DNA of 64,000 bases, from contig NZ_WPZQ01000007.1 of assembly GCF_013030265.1 (NCBI RefSeq), forward strand, positions 62,001 through 126,000, written 5' to 3'. This document shows positions 9,073-17,868 of the stretch, in pieces. The translations under genes and the position numbers were made by a program. Positions within the stretch are counted from its first letter, which is position 1. Each line of letters begins with the position of its first letter. The DNA comes from Ruegeria arenilitoris (GTDB taxonomy: Bacteria; Pseudomonadota; Alphaproteobacteria; Rhodobacterales; Rhodobacteraceae). The notes beneath the pieces are model-generated. The model searched no databases and had not been told where the DNA came from. It saw only the letters and a program-made list of their open reading frames with translations.

Positions 9073-11322
9073 ATGTCAACACGAAGCAAGGTTCTGGCGG
9101 CAGGGCCACTTGTGGTAACAGTAGGTTTGGCCGCGCAACCGCTGCAGGCTCAGACCGCAACAGACGAAGTCGTGCTGGAGCCGATCACCATCGAGGGTGG
9201 TCAGACCAGCGCACTGGATAACGTCGAAGGCTATGCGGCAGAGGCAGCTGTCAGCGCCACGCGCGGGCTTCCGGCAGACGTTGCAACAACACCGCGCGCG
9301 ATCAGCGTCATCACCCCACAGCAGATCGACGATCAAGGTGCAACCACCATTGAAGAAGCGATCTCATATACACCCGGTGTAACCGCACAGACATTTGGCG
9401 TAGACGGTCGCTTCGACCAATTTGCCATTCGGGGTTTCGAAGTACAGAATTCAAACAGCTATCGCGATGGCATGCCACTGCGTCTTTATGGGTTTGCAGG
9501 TTGGCGGACAGAAACCTTTGGTCTTGAACGGATCGAAGTTCTACGCGGTGCAACCTCAAGCCTGTATGGGGCAAGCCAACCAGGCGGGTTGGTCAACTCG
9601 ATCACCAAACGTCCCAAATTTGAAAACAGCACTGAGCTTATGGCGCGTGCTTCGGCCTATGGCGGTGTCGAGCTTGGCGTCGATATCAATGCGGCTGCAT
9701 CTGATGAACTGGCATATCGCTTTGTATTCCTGGGTGGGGAAACAGGCACCCAATATGAAGAAACAGACCAGAGCCGCCTTTACTTTGCACCATCCGTTAC
9801 CTGGAAACCGACGGACGCAACCAATCTGACGGTCTTTGCACAGTATCAGAAAGACAAGGTGCCGGATTCATACATTCTGGTTCCGCAATACGGGTCGCAA
9901 TTGCCGAACCCCGTGCGCCACTACGGCAACGATTTCTATTCGAACAATCCTAGCCGCAACGATATAGAAACGACCCAGAATTACATTGGTTATGAATTCG
10001 ATCATGCATTCGGGGATGGTTTCACCTTCCGGTCGCGTGCGCGGTATGCCGACAACGACTGGACCAACAACACCGGTTATGCTGCGGCCTTCTTCTCATC
10101 GGCGATCCTTGCCGGTCGCCCGCCGGTTCCGAATGCGATTGACGCAGCGGTTTTGGTCAACTTCGACGTCGACAACAAAGCCAAGCAGGCGACATTCGAC
10201 AACGCGATTTCGAAAGAGTTCTCATTTGGCAACGTGAATGCAACTGTCATCGGTGGTCTGGACTACTATCAAAGCGACTATGACGGGACACAGTCATACG
10301 CGTTTGGTGGCGTTAATCTGTTCCAAAACAACTCAATTATCACCCCTCCGGGTATCCCCACAGGTCCTTTGGTCACCAATTCGATTTCCCAAAACATCAA
10401 GCAAACAGGCCTGTATCTGCTCGGTAATTTTGAAATCGGCAACAACCTGATCGTTGATGCGGGCCTGCGCCACGATTGGGTCGATATCAGCGGAACAGCC
10501 GGCACCGTGTCACCGCTGCCATTCGTTCCCAATACGACCACCGATCTGGATAACAAGCGGAACTTTACCAGCGGGAATCTGGCTGCGTCCTACAACCTTG
10601 ACAACGGGTTGAGCTTCTACGGCTCGCTTGCGCGATCGTTTAACCTGCCTCCGGCTGGCGTCGACGTCGCGGGCAAGCAATTGGATGTTGAACAGTCAAA
10701 CTCCTGGGAGGTTGGTACGAAATTCCGTCCACTCGGCACCAACTCGCTGTTGTCGGTCGCGTATTTCGATATCACCAAGAAGAACACACCTCAGGCCGTT
10801 GCCGGACGTCCCGGAGCGTTTGAACAGGTTGGCGAAGTCAAGTCGAAAGGGATCGAAGTCGAAGCAAACTATGCGTTCGGAAATGGCCTGTCGATTTTGG
10901 GTGCGTACAACTACATCGACGCGAAAATCACCAAGAACGCGACCAACCAAGGCAACCGCCTGGCACGGATCCCGGAACATTCTGCCTCGTTGTGGCTGGC
11001 CTATGAGGTTGCTCAGGCACCCGGTCTGCGTCTGGGACTGGGCGCGCGCTACACCGGCGAGCGTTTCTCGGACAACGCCAATACAGCTGCTTTCAAAGTC
11101 GGCGGCGTGACGGTTTATGACGCCTCTTTGACCTATGAAAAGAACGGTTGGGTAACAACGCTGGCAGCCCGCAACCTCGCGGACAAGGAATACGTAAGCT
11201 ACTGCCAGATCGACAACACCGGCATTCTCGCTCTGTTCCCCGCGATCAATGCGTCGCAGGCAGGCGGGTGCGCCTATGGCGCAGGTCGCTCGGTCGAGCT
11301 GACGCTAAGCCGCCGCTTCTAA
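9073..11322 (+). CDS. TonB-dependent siderophore receptor
   Basis: 749 aa, outer-membrane receptor of the FhuA/FoxA-like siderophore class. A signal peptide of about 26 residues ends near PLQA-QTA. EVVLEPITIEG follows as probable TonB-box region. The plug domain runs to about residue 185 (TTPRAISVITPQQIDDQG, IRGFEVQNSNSYRDGMPLR, ERIEVLRGATSSLYGASQPGGLVN). The rest is an alternating beta-barrel ending in LSRRF, the C-terminal Phe needed for Bam-dependent assembly. It heads a cluster with a matching periplasmic binding protein and ABC importer, so it is the outer-membrane gate for a ferric siderophore. The substrate cannot be read from sequence. A terminator-like hairpin directly follows it. 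Confidence 0.92.
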   Translation: MSTRSKVLAAGPLVVTVGLAAQPLQAQTATDEVVLEPITIEGGQTSALDNVEGYAAEAAVSATRGLPADVATTPRAISVITPQQIDDQGATTIEEAISYTPGVTAQTFGVDGRFDQFAIRGFEVQNSNSYRDGMPLRLYGFAGWRTETFGLERIEVLRGATSSLYGASQPGGLVNSITKRPKFENSTELMARASAYGGVELGVDINAAASDELAYRFVFLGGETGTQYEETDQSRLYFAPSVTWKPTDATNLTVFAQYQKDKVPDSYILVPQYGSQLPNPVRHYGNDFYSNNPSRNDIETTQNYIGYEFDHAFGDGFTFRSRARYADNDWTNNTGYAAAFFSSAILAGRPPVPNAIDAAVLVNFDVDNKAKQATFDNAISKEFSFGNVNATVIGGLDYYQSDYDGTQSYAFGGVNLFQNNSIITPPGIPTGPLVTNSISQNIKQTGLYLLGNFEIGNNLIVDAGLRHDWVDISGTAGTVSPLPFVPNTTTDLDNKRNFTSGNLAASYNLDNGLSFYGSLARSFNLPPAGVDVAGKQLDVEQSNSWEVGTKFRPLGTNSLLSVAYFDITKKNTPQAVAGRPGAFEQVGEVKSKGIEVEANYAFGNGLSILGAYNYIDAKITKNATNQGNRLARIPEHSASLWLAYEVAQAPGLRLGLGARYTGERFSDNANTAAFKVGGVTVYDASLTYEKNGWVTTLAARNLADKEYVSYCQIDNTGILALFPAINASQAGGCAYGAGRSVELTLSRRF

Positions 11323-11332
11323 CTCTACTCCA

Positions 11333-11368
11333 ACCCGGGCGGACACGATGCCGCCCGGGTCTTTCTTT
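11333..11368 (+). terminator. Hairpin with T-rich tail after receptor gene
   Basis: Ten-base-pair stem ACCCGGGCGG / CCGCCCGGGT with an 8-nt loop, followed by CTTTCTTT. It sits between the receptor stop and the binding-protein start, where partial termination would give more receptor than importer. Confidence 0.75.
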
Positions 11369-11381
11369 CAAAGGTCCAAAG

Positions 11382-12368
11382 ATGCTGCAAAAACTGTTGA
11401 CCTGTATTGCATTGGCACTCTGCCCCGTCGGGTCGAGTGCCGATTCATTTCCGGTCGAAATCGAACATAAGTACGGAACGACCCGGATCGAAAGCGAGCC
11501 GAAGAAGATCGTATCGCTCAGCTTTATCGGCCATGACTTTCTGCTTGCTTTGGGGCTTAAACCCTATGCCCTGCGAAAGTGGTACGGGACCGACCCCTAC
11601 GGAGTCTGGGCCTGGGGGCACGAAGCCCTTGGCGATGCGCAACCCATTGTCATGCAGGGCGAAATCAATATTGAGCAGATCGCTGCCATGAAACCCGACC
11701 TGATTATGGGTCAATGGTCGGGCATGACTGAACGCGACTATTCGCTATTGTCACAAATCGCGCCAACTGTTCCGCCTGCTGCTGGATATGGCGACCACGG
11801 CATGTCATGGCAGGAGATGCATCGCACTGTGGGGCTGGCAACTGGAAAATCTGCAGAGGCCGAGGCCCAGATCACGCGCCTGCAGGATCGGTTCCAGGAA
11901 ATCCGTGACGCGCATCCAGAGTGGCAGGGTGCCTCCTCGGTCATGGTTTGGGCGGGCCAAGCAGGCGCATACACAAACCGGGATATTCGCGGGAAGTTTC
12001 TCGAGGACCTCGGGTTTGTTGTACCAGAAGCTGTGAACAACCGCGGGGCGCTGGACATCTCATACGTCCTGATCCCGGCTGAGGACCTGTCACCGATCGA
12101 TGTTGATACGCTGGTGTGGATCGACGGGGGCAGTTCTGCATCGGCCCTGAACCGGATGCCACTGCGCCCAACCATGCGCGCCTACAAAGAGGGGCGCGAG
12201 GTTTATTCTGATCCGCTGCTGTCAGCAGCACTCTCGCATTCCAGCCCGCTGAGTCTGGATTACGCCCTGGATAAACTCGTCCCGCTGCTTGAGGCCGCGA
12301 TGGATGGTGACCCGGCAACCGTGGTTCCGTCCTCACGCGATGCAGGCATTTTACCTGAGGAGTTCTGA
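11382..12368 (+). CDS. Iron-siderophore ABC transporter substrate-binding protein
   Basis: The ATG at 11382 gives 328 aa with a clear signal peptide (MLQKLLTCIALALCPVGSSA-DSF); the upstream frame extension overlaps the receptor gene. It is a FecB/FhuD-type (class III) periplasmic binding protein: EPKKIVSLSFIGHDFLLALGL starts the first lobe, EQIAAMKPDLIMGQWSGM is the usual repeated segment, and DTLVWIDGG lies in the second lobe. It delivers the ferric siderophore to the two permeases that follow. The next gene starts 1 nt after its stop. Confidence 0.9.
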   Translation: MLQKLLTCIALALCPVGSSADSFPVEIEHKYGTTRIESEPKKIVSLSFIGHDFLLALGLKPYALRKWYGTDPYGVWAWGHEALGDAQPIVMQGEINIEQIAAMKPDLIMGQWSGMTERDYSLLSQIAPTVPPAAGYGDHGMSWQEMHRTVGLATGKSAEAEAQITRLQDRFQEIRDAHPEWQGASSVMVWAGQAGAYTNRDIRGKFLEDLGFVVPEAVNNRGALDISYVLIPAEDLSPIDVDTLVWIDGGSSASALNRMPLRPTMRAYKEGREVYSDPLLSAALSHSSPLSLDYALDKLVPLLEAAMDGDPATVVPSSRDAGILPEEF

Positions 12369-12369
12369 G

Positions 12370-13401
12370 ATGACGGCGCATACGACTTCCGTTCCCTCGG
12401 AAGCCCCCAACACCGACGCCCGAGGCATGTGGCTTGGCTTGTCGGTGTTGGGGCTGATTGTTTTGTCCGTATTTGCCCTGCGTTTTGGCCTGAGGCCGAT
12501 AAGCTGGGGAAGCATCTGGTCAGCCTTAACCGCATTTGAACCCCTGAACCCCGATCAGATCGTACTCCGCGAGATCCGGGCTCCAAGGCTGGTCGGGGCC
12601 GTTCTGGCCGGGGCCTCTCTGGGAATGGCCGGAGCACTCATGCAGGGCATGACACGCAATCCGCTGGCGGACCCGGGTTTCCTGGGCGTGAATGCCGGTG
12701 CCTCTATGGGTGTCGTGCTCTGTGTTTTGGTGTTGGGCATCACGGATCCCGCCGCCTTTGTCTGGGTTGCACTCGGTGGCGCATTCATCGCTTCTCTTTT
12801 GGTGTTTTTGCTGGGTGGCGGCAATCAGGCGAACCCTGCACGACTGATCCTTGCCGGGGCTGCAGTTTCCGCATTGTTTCTGGCACTCAGCCGATCACTC
12901 CTCTTGGTCAGCCAGCAGACGCTGGACGTGTACCGGTTCTGGGTTCTTGGCGGCTTCGATGGCATCGACTTTGGAACAATCACCGCTCTGTTGCCCTTCT
13001 TTGCGGTCGGCATCGTCCTGTCGTTGCTGGCAAGCTTTGTTCTGAACGCCCTGATGCTGGGGACGGATACCGCACGCAGTCTGGGCGTCCGGGTCGGCCT
13101 GGCCCAAATCCTGATCGGACTGGCAATCGTCATTCTGTGTGGCGCGACAGTTTCAATGGCCGGTCCAATTGCGTTTGTGGGCCTGATTGTCCCTCATATC
13201 GCGCGCTGGATCGCAGGTGCTGATATGCGCTGGATGCTGGTGTTTTCCGCCAGCATCGGAGCCGCGCTGATGGTTGCCGCTGACCTGCTGGGGCGGCTGC
13301 CCCTGTTTGGCGGCAACATGCAAGCCGGTGTCATGTCGGCCCTGATCGGTGGCCCGGTATTGATCTGGCTGGTGCGCCGCAACGGAGTTCGCAAGCTATG
13401 A
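12370..13401 (+). CDS. FecCD-type iron-siderophore permease, first subunit
   Basis: ATG 12370 is chosen because it follows the binding-protein stop by one base; 343 aa. The protein has the roughly ten hydrophobic helices of the BtuC/FecD family. Family motifs are visible: LREIRAPRLVGAVLAGASLGMAGALMQGMTRNPLADPGFLGVNAGA, MAGPIAFVGLIVPHIARWIAG (the loop contacting the ATPase), and LFGGNMQAGVMSALIGGPVLIWLVRR near the end. It forms a heterodimeric inner-membrane channel with the next gene product, with which it overlaps by the ATGA at 13398. Confidence 0.92.
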   Translation: MTAHTTSVPSEAPNTDARGMWLGLSVLGLIVLSVFALRFGLRPISWGSIWSALTAFEPLNPDQIVLREIRAPRLVGAVLAGASLGMAGALMQGMTRNPLADPGFLGVNAGASMGVVLCVLVLGITDPAAFVWVALGGAFIASLLVFLLGGGNQANPARLILAGAAVSALFLALSRSLLLVSQQTLDVYRFWVLGGFDGIDFGTITALLPFFAVGIVLSLLASFVLNALMLGTDTARSLGVRVGLAQILIGLAIVILCGATVSMAGPIAFVGLIVPHIARWIAGADMRWMLVFSASIGAALMVAADLLGRLPLFGGNMQAGVMSALIGGPVLIWLVRRNGVRKL

Positions 13402-14408
13402 TCCTTCGTCTGCCTTTCCTGTCGATGCACCTGCCAGCACGTGCAATCACTGTTAGCCTATGCCTGGTTTCTCTGTTGGTCGTTGCGCTTCTTTCTGCGC
13501 TTCACCTCGGAGCTTATCCCCTCAACATCTCGCAGATCGGCCAAGCCGTACTTGGTCATGCCGAGGGAATTCAGCGGATGATTGTTCTGGATCACCGGTT
13601 GCCCAGAATCCTGACCGCAATCGGAGCCGGCGCGGCGTTTGGTTTGGCTGGATCAATGTTCCAAACCATGCTGCGCAACCCGTTGGCTTCGCCTGACGTG
13701 ATCGGGTTCAGCGCCGGGGCCAGTTGTGGTGCTCTGCTGGCCATGATCCTGACAGGCGGATTTGTTCTGTTTGGTGCTTTGATAGGCGGTGTCGTGACCG
13801 CACTGGTGGTGATCGGTCTTGCCTGGAAAGACGGTTTGCACCCCTATCGACTGATCCTCGTAGGGATCGGGGCCAGTCTGACCCTCTCAGCCGGGGCTGA
13901 TCTTCTTATGACCAAGCTGGACGCCCTAACCGCTGCCGAAATGGCAAAGTGGTTGGTCGGGTCACTTAACGCACGCAATTGGGCGGATGTTCAGCTGATT
14001 TGGGTCGGGTTGGCCGTCCTTTTGCCCCTCTCGCTTTGGCTGCAATTCCCCCTGACCCGGCTGGCAATGGCAGACGATATTGCAAATGGGCTGGGCGTTG
14101 CGCTGTCCTCTATGCGTCTTGCGATCACCGCAACGGCCGTCGCATTAGTGGCGCTTGCCGTCAGTGTCGCCGGGCCGCTGCCGTTTGTGGCTTTTGTGTC
14201 CGGCCCGATCTCCAGACGCCTTGTGCGCCAGGGTAAGCCAGCGCTGCTACAAGCCGCAATTGTCGGTGCGCTGGTGACTTTGCTGGCCGATATGGCAGCC
14301 CGCTCGGTTCCACTTGTTCACCTGCCCACCGGAGTTTTCACCGCCATCATCGGCGCGCCCGTCCTGATGTGGCTGCTGCTCGTCCAATTCAAGAAAGGGA
14401 CACTTTAG
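13398..14408 (+). CDS. FecCD-type iron-siderophore permease, second subunit
   Basis: 336 aa, overlapping the previous gene by four bases, which suggests translational coupling. Motifs: LDHRLPRILTAIGAGAAFGLAGSMFQTMLRNPLASPDVIGFSAGA, VSVAGPLPFVAFVSGPISRRLVRQ (the ATPase-contact loop, with SGP replacing the more usual LVPHI pattern) and HLPTGVFTAIIGAPVLMWLL. About ten transmembrane helices are expected. It pairs with the preceding subunit. Confidence 0.92.
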   Translation: MILRLPFLSMHLPARAITVSLCLVSLLVVALLSALHLGAYPLNISQIGQAVLGHAEGIQRMIVLDHRLPRILTAIGAGAAFGLAGSMFQTMLRNPLASPDVIGFSAGASCGALLAMILTGGFVLFGALIGGVVTALVVIGLAWKDGLHPYRLILVGIGASLTLSAGADLLMTKLDALTAAEMAKWLVGSLNARNWADVQLIWVGLAVLLPLSLWLQFPLTRLAMADDIANGLGVALSSMRLAITATAVALVALAVSVAGPLPFVAFVSGPISRRLVRQGKPALLQAAIVGALVTLLADMAARSVPLVHLPTGVFTAIIGAPVLMWLLLVQFKKGTL

Positions 14409-14410
14409 AC

Positions 14411-15193
14411 ATGACCCAGCTTTGTCGCCTTTCGGCACGAGACATATCAGTTTCATTCGGCAAAACACCTGTGCTGAAAGAACTGCACACTGACATACCA
14501 GACGGCAAGTTGACCGTGATTGTCGGGCCCAATGCCTGCGGAAAGTCCACACTTCTGCGGTCATTGGCCCGGCTGCAGCCGGTCAACAAGGGGCAGGTCG
14601 TTCTGGATGGCAAAGCCATTCACAAGCAGAACAGCCGATCCGTGGCACGGCGTCTAGCAATCCTGCCGCAGATGCCCACCGCGCCCGAAGGATTACTGGT
14701 CCGCGACTTGGTTATTCGGGGACGCACCCCACACCAATCCGCGCTTAAGCAGTGGTCGCACGAGGATGCAACTGCTGTTGAGACCGCACTTGAGCAAACC
14801 GGTATGGCACACAATGCCGGTCGACCTCTTGAGGCCCTGTCAGGGGGTCAAAGGCAACGGGCCTGGATCGCGATGGCGTTGGCGCAGGACACCGACATCC
14901 TGCTGCTGGACGAGCCGACCACCTATCTCGACCTGCCGCACCAGATCGAACTGCTGACTTTGGTTCAGAAACTCAACCGCGAAACCGGGCGAACCGTGGC
15001 AATGGTTCTGCATGATATCAACCTTGCCGCCCGGTTCGCCGATCACATCATCGCGTTGAAAGATGGTCGCGTGCATCGCGCAGGATCTCCGGCAGAGGTG
15101 ATCACCGAGGCGAATATGGACAGCGTCTTTGCCCTGCCGTGCACCGTGATCGCCGATCCCGTTCACGGCTCACCCCATGTCATTCCGGCCTGA
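14411..15193 (+). CDS. Iron-siderophore ABC transporter ATPase (FepC/FhuC type)
   Basis: Starts at ATG 14411, two nt after the permease stop; 260 aa. Walker A GPNACGKST at residues 39-47, signature LSGGQRQR at about 143-150, Walker B DILLLDEPTTYLD at 162-174 and the switch His in VLHDINLAARF. The spacing and LDLPHQ segment after Walker B are typical of siderophore/cobalamin importers. It energises the two FecCD permeases. 12 nt separate it from the siderophore-interacting protein gene. Confidence 0.94.
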   Translation: MTQLCRLSARDISVSFGKTPVLKELHTDIPDGKLTVIVGPNACGKSTLLRSLARLQPVNKGQVVLDGKAIHKQNSRSVARRLAILPQMPTAPEGLLVRDLVIRGRTPHQSALKQWSHEDATAVETALEQTGMAHNAGRPLEALSGGQRQRAWIAMALAQDTDILLLDEPTTYLDLPHQIELLTLVQKLNRETGRTVAMVLHDINLAARFADHIIALKDGRVHRAGSPAEVITEANMDSVFALPCTVIADPVHGSPHVIPA

Positions 15194-15205
15194 GAGGAGA
15201 TTCCT

Positions 15206-16267
15206 ATGACAATCCGGCCCGACTTTTCACTGAATGCCGAAACACATGTTACAGAACTGGACTTCAACGCCATGCGGCAGATCATGCTGCACGAGGCGAA
15301 AGAACACGATCTGCCCGTTCTCGAAAACGAGGACACGCGGGTGACGCTGGAAACCCCGTTCGGCTGCTACTGTTTTGAGGCTGCCAATGGCGGTGTCACA
15401 TTCAAAGTAACGGCAGCCAAGCAAGATTGGTTGTTCATGCTCAAAGAGCAACTGGTCGAACACCTGGCCCATTTCCTACCCGGCGTTGAAGAGAAAATTC
15501 GTTGGTCTGATGCGGATCAAGCTGGGGGTCTGCCACCCAATTTCCACTTTGCGACGGTTCAGGCCGTCACGCCGGTTGGCACGTCTTTTGTCCGGGTCCG
15601 GGTCAAAGCCCGCGGATTGTCCAGTTTTAAGGATGACGCCATCCACTTTCGCATCGTTCTGCCGCCCAAAGACTCCGTAAATGTCGAATGGCCTTACGTC
15701 TCCGAAAGCGGTGCAACGGTATGGCCAAAGGGTGACAAAGCCCTGCATCGCCCAGTCTATACGACGCGCTGGATCGACCATGCACAGGGGCTGATGGATT
15801 TCGACGTTTTCATCCACGAAGGTGGTCGCGTGACGGAATGGGCCCGGAGTGTTGAGCTTGGCGCGCAGGTTGCTGTTGTAGGGCCAGGAGGGGGCGGGAT
15901 TCCTGAAACCAATCGAATTCTGATGTTCGCAGATGAGACCGCCTTGCCCGCGATGGCGCGTATCCTTGAGGCTCTGCCTACAGACACGTTAGGGCATGTA
16001 ACAGCACTTACAGAAAACGGGACCAACTGCGCCTATTCGCTGACCGCACCACCAGGTGTGTCTATCACCTGGCTGGATCGGAAAGACGAACACAGCCTGG
16101 CGGATATTGCCCTGACCGCCATGAAAGAGTTTCCGGACCACTTTCTGTGGTTTGCCTGCGAAAAGGCCGATGTTCAACGGGTACGGGCAGAATACAAGGC
16201 AGAGAATGGCGATTCAGCGCGTGCCTATATCGCCGCATATTGGAGCCAGCCGAGCACCACAGACTGA
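15206..16267 (+). CDS. Siderophore-interacting protein with N-terminal DUF2218 domain
   Basis: 353 aa, preceded by a good GAGAGGAG site. Residues 1-95 match DUF2218 (VLENEDTRVTLETPFGCYCFEA). Residues 110-235 form the FAD-binding domain of the ViuB/FscN-type ferric-siderophore reductases, including RPVYTTRWID and the VVGPGGGG segment. The C-terminal part (about 240-350) is the SIP domain (ILMFADETALPAMARILEALP, HFLWFACEKADVQRVRAEYKAENG). It is predicted to reduce the ferric siderophore in the cytoplasm and release iron. Last gene of the importer operon. Confidence 0.9.
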   Translation: MTIRPDFSLNAETHVTELDFNAMRQIMLHEAKEHDLPVLENEDTRVTLETPFGCYCFEAANGGVTFKVTAAKQDWLFMLKEQLVEHLAHFLPGVEEKIRWSDADQAGGLPPNFHFATVQAVTPVGTSFVRVRVKARGLSSFKDDAIHFRIVLPPKDSVNVEWPYVSESGATVWPKGDKALHRPVYTTRWIDHAQGLMDFDVFIHEGGRVTEWARSVELGAQVAVVGPGGGGIPETNRILMFADETALPAMARILEALPTDTLGHVTALTENGTNCAYSLTAPPGVSITWLDRKDEHSLADIALTAMKEFPDHFLWFACEKADVQRVRAEYKAENGDSARAYIAAYWSQPSTTD

Positions 16268-16288
16268 GCCACTTGAGCGGCAAGTGGC
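16268..16288 (+). terminator. Hairpin at end of siderophore importer operon
   Basis: Eight-base-pair stem GCCACTTG / CAAGTGGC with a 5-nt loop begins immediately after the stop codon of the siderophore-interacting protein. There is no T-run after it, so it may be a processing or attenuating hairpin, not a classical terminator. Confidence 0.4.
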
Positions 16289-16315
16289 CACTGAGGTAAT
16301 TGGAATTTACCAATG

Positions 16316-16341
16316 TTGACAAAATCATACGGGAATTCTAC
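16316..16341 (+). promoter_or_regulatory. Shared iron-regulon promoter element, copy 2
   Basis: TTGACAAAATCA followed, six bases later, by AATTCTAC, 197 bp upstream of exbB. It matches 8855-8880 at 21 of 26 positions with no gap. GGAATT also occurs at 16302, 16332 and 16342, the last two one helical turn apart. Probably a promoter and/or a binding site for the iron regulator controlling both operons. Confidence 0.5.
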
Positions 16342-16537
16342 GGAATTATAAACCGGGTCTGAAGACCCAAGCCAGATTGCGCTTTCATGTACCGCAATTC
16401 AGCCAACTCACAGAAAACTCAATTGAAGCCGGCGGGATCTTGGTCGCTCGGCGTCTTGTGCTGACATCCGGGGTGATCTCGCCAGTCTCAGGTGACTCCG
16501 CCACCCCGCAACACCCTTCGGCCTACTGGAGCCACTT

Positions 16538-17491
16538 ATGAAAACCAACTCGATCATACTGGCTGCTTTCCTCGCCATTCCCGTAGCAGGTTTTGCCCAA
16601 AGCACGGCCGCACCGACAACGCCGGAACTTCCGAGTTCGCTGCAAGCTCCGCCCAGTGTGGCGGCAATTCCTCAAGACACACCCGAAGGCGATGCGCCTG
16701 CACCGTTGGCTGGCAATCCAGCATCGGCATTGGAAGAACTACCTGCGGATACCGCTCTTGAAACCGACACTTTAGAAGCTGACTCAGGCATCCAAAGTGC
16801 GCAGGCTCAAATCCCGCAGGAGGCAGACATTTGGCTGACTGCTCAGAATGCATCCGGCAAGGCAGCAGAATTCCTCAAGAACGGTGGACCGTCGATCTGG
16901 GCAATTGCCGCCCTGTCGGTCGTTACTCTGGCGCTGATACTGTGGAAGATCTGGCGTCTGGCCCTGATCGGGGCGTGGTCACGAGGAAAAGCCGGGCAAG
17001 CTGTTGCGAAATTCGAAGCCGGCGACACCGAAGGCGCTTTGTCCACTGTCAGCGGCCGCAGAGGCATTCGCTCGAAAGTGGTGGCCCATGCCATCCGTTC
17101 GATCCGCAAACTGTCGGAAGACCGCGCAAGAGAAGAAACCGCCCGGGTCGCCAAGCGTGAGATTGCACAGGCCGGAACTGGCCTTCGGGCCCTGGAACTG
17201 ATCGCGACCATTGCACCACTGCTGGGTCTTCTCGGTACCGTTCTGGGTATGATTGCTGCGTTTCAAGCTCTTCAGCAGGCTGGAAACCGCGCCGATCCTG
17301 CGCTGTTGGCCGGCGGCATCTGGGAAGCGCTTTTGACAACGGCTGCAGGTATGGCAGTTGCAATTCCCGCATCGGCGGCACTTACGTGGTTCGAAGCCGT
17401 GATCGACCGCATTCGTCGAGATGTCGAGGATGGAGCAACCCGGTTGTTTGTTTCCCAACAACCCGAAGAGATCAGACTGGCGGCGGAGTAG
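16538..17491 (+). CDS. exbB: ExbB/TolQ-type proton channel subunit with long N-terminal extension
   Basis: 317 aa. A signal peptide (ending near VAGFA-QST) is followed by about 90 residues rich in Pro, Ala and Glu, presumably periplasmic; such extensions are known in alphaproteobacterial ExbB. The first channel helix lies at about 120-140 (IWAIAALSVVTLALILWKIW). The MotA/TolQ/ExbB core LELIATIAPLLGLLGTVLGMIAAFQ (about 210-235) and AGGIWEALLTTAAGMAVAIPASAALTWF (about 250-280) supply the other two. With ExbD it harvests proton-motive force for TonB. First gene of a four-gene operon ending in tonB. Confidence 0.92.
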   Translation: MKTNSIILAAFLAIPVAGFAQSTAAPTTPELPSSLQAPPSVAAIPQDTPEGDAPAPLAGNPASALEELPADTALETDTLEADSGIQSAQAQIPQEADIWLTAQNASGKAAEFLKNGGPSIWAIAALSVVTLALILWKIWRLALIGAWSRGKAGQAVAKFEAGDTEGALSTVSGRRGIRSKVVAHAIRSIRKLSEDRAREETARVAKREIAQAGTGLRALELIATIAPLLGLLGTVLGMIAAFQALQQAGNRADPALLAGGIWEALLTTAAGMAVAIPASAALTWFEAVIDRIRRDVEDGATRLFVSQQPEEIRLAAE

Positions 17492-17495
17492 ACGC

Positions 17496-17867
17496 ATGCA
17501 ATTCGCACCGCCAGCCAGACCCCGGCGCAAACCAAGTCTCACGCCGATGATCGATGTGGTGTTTCTGCTGCTGGTCTTTTTCATGCTGGCATCGCGGTTC
17601 GGCGCGGACGCCATGCTACCGTTGCCGTTGGTTGGCTCAGGCGGAGACTACACCGGCCCACCGCGCCTAATCGATGTATACCCGGATCGCATAACGCTTA
17701 ACGGCATAGAAACCAACGACATTGCCCAATCGCTTGCACCGCTGATGCAATCTCCATCCGACATGCTGGTGCTGCGCGGCAAGGACAGTGCAACCCTGCA
17801 ACGTATTGTTACGGTGACCGAAAACCTGCGGCAAGCCGGGTATGTTTCAGTGGTTTTGGTCGAGTGA
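17496..17867 (+). CDS. exbD: ExbD-type biopolymer transport protein 1
   Basis: ATG 17496 lies 4 nt after the exbB stop; 123 aa. A short basic cytoplasmic N-terminus is followed by the single helix TPMIDVVFLLLVFFMLASRF, which contains the conserved membrane-embedded Asp (residue 20) needed for proton flow in ExbD/TolR. The periplasmic domain (about 45-123) reads LIDVYPDRITLNGIE and MLVLRGKDSATLQRIVTVTENLRQAGY. A second exbD follows immediately. Confidence 0.92.
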   Translation: MQFAPPARPRRKPSLTPMIDVVFLLLVFFMLASRFGADAMLPLPLVGSGGDYTGPPRLIDVYPDRITLNGIETNDIAQSLAPLMQSPSDMLVLRGKDSATLQRIVTVTENLRQAGYVSVVLVE

Positions 17868-17868
17868 C

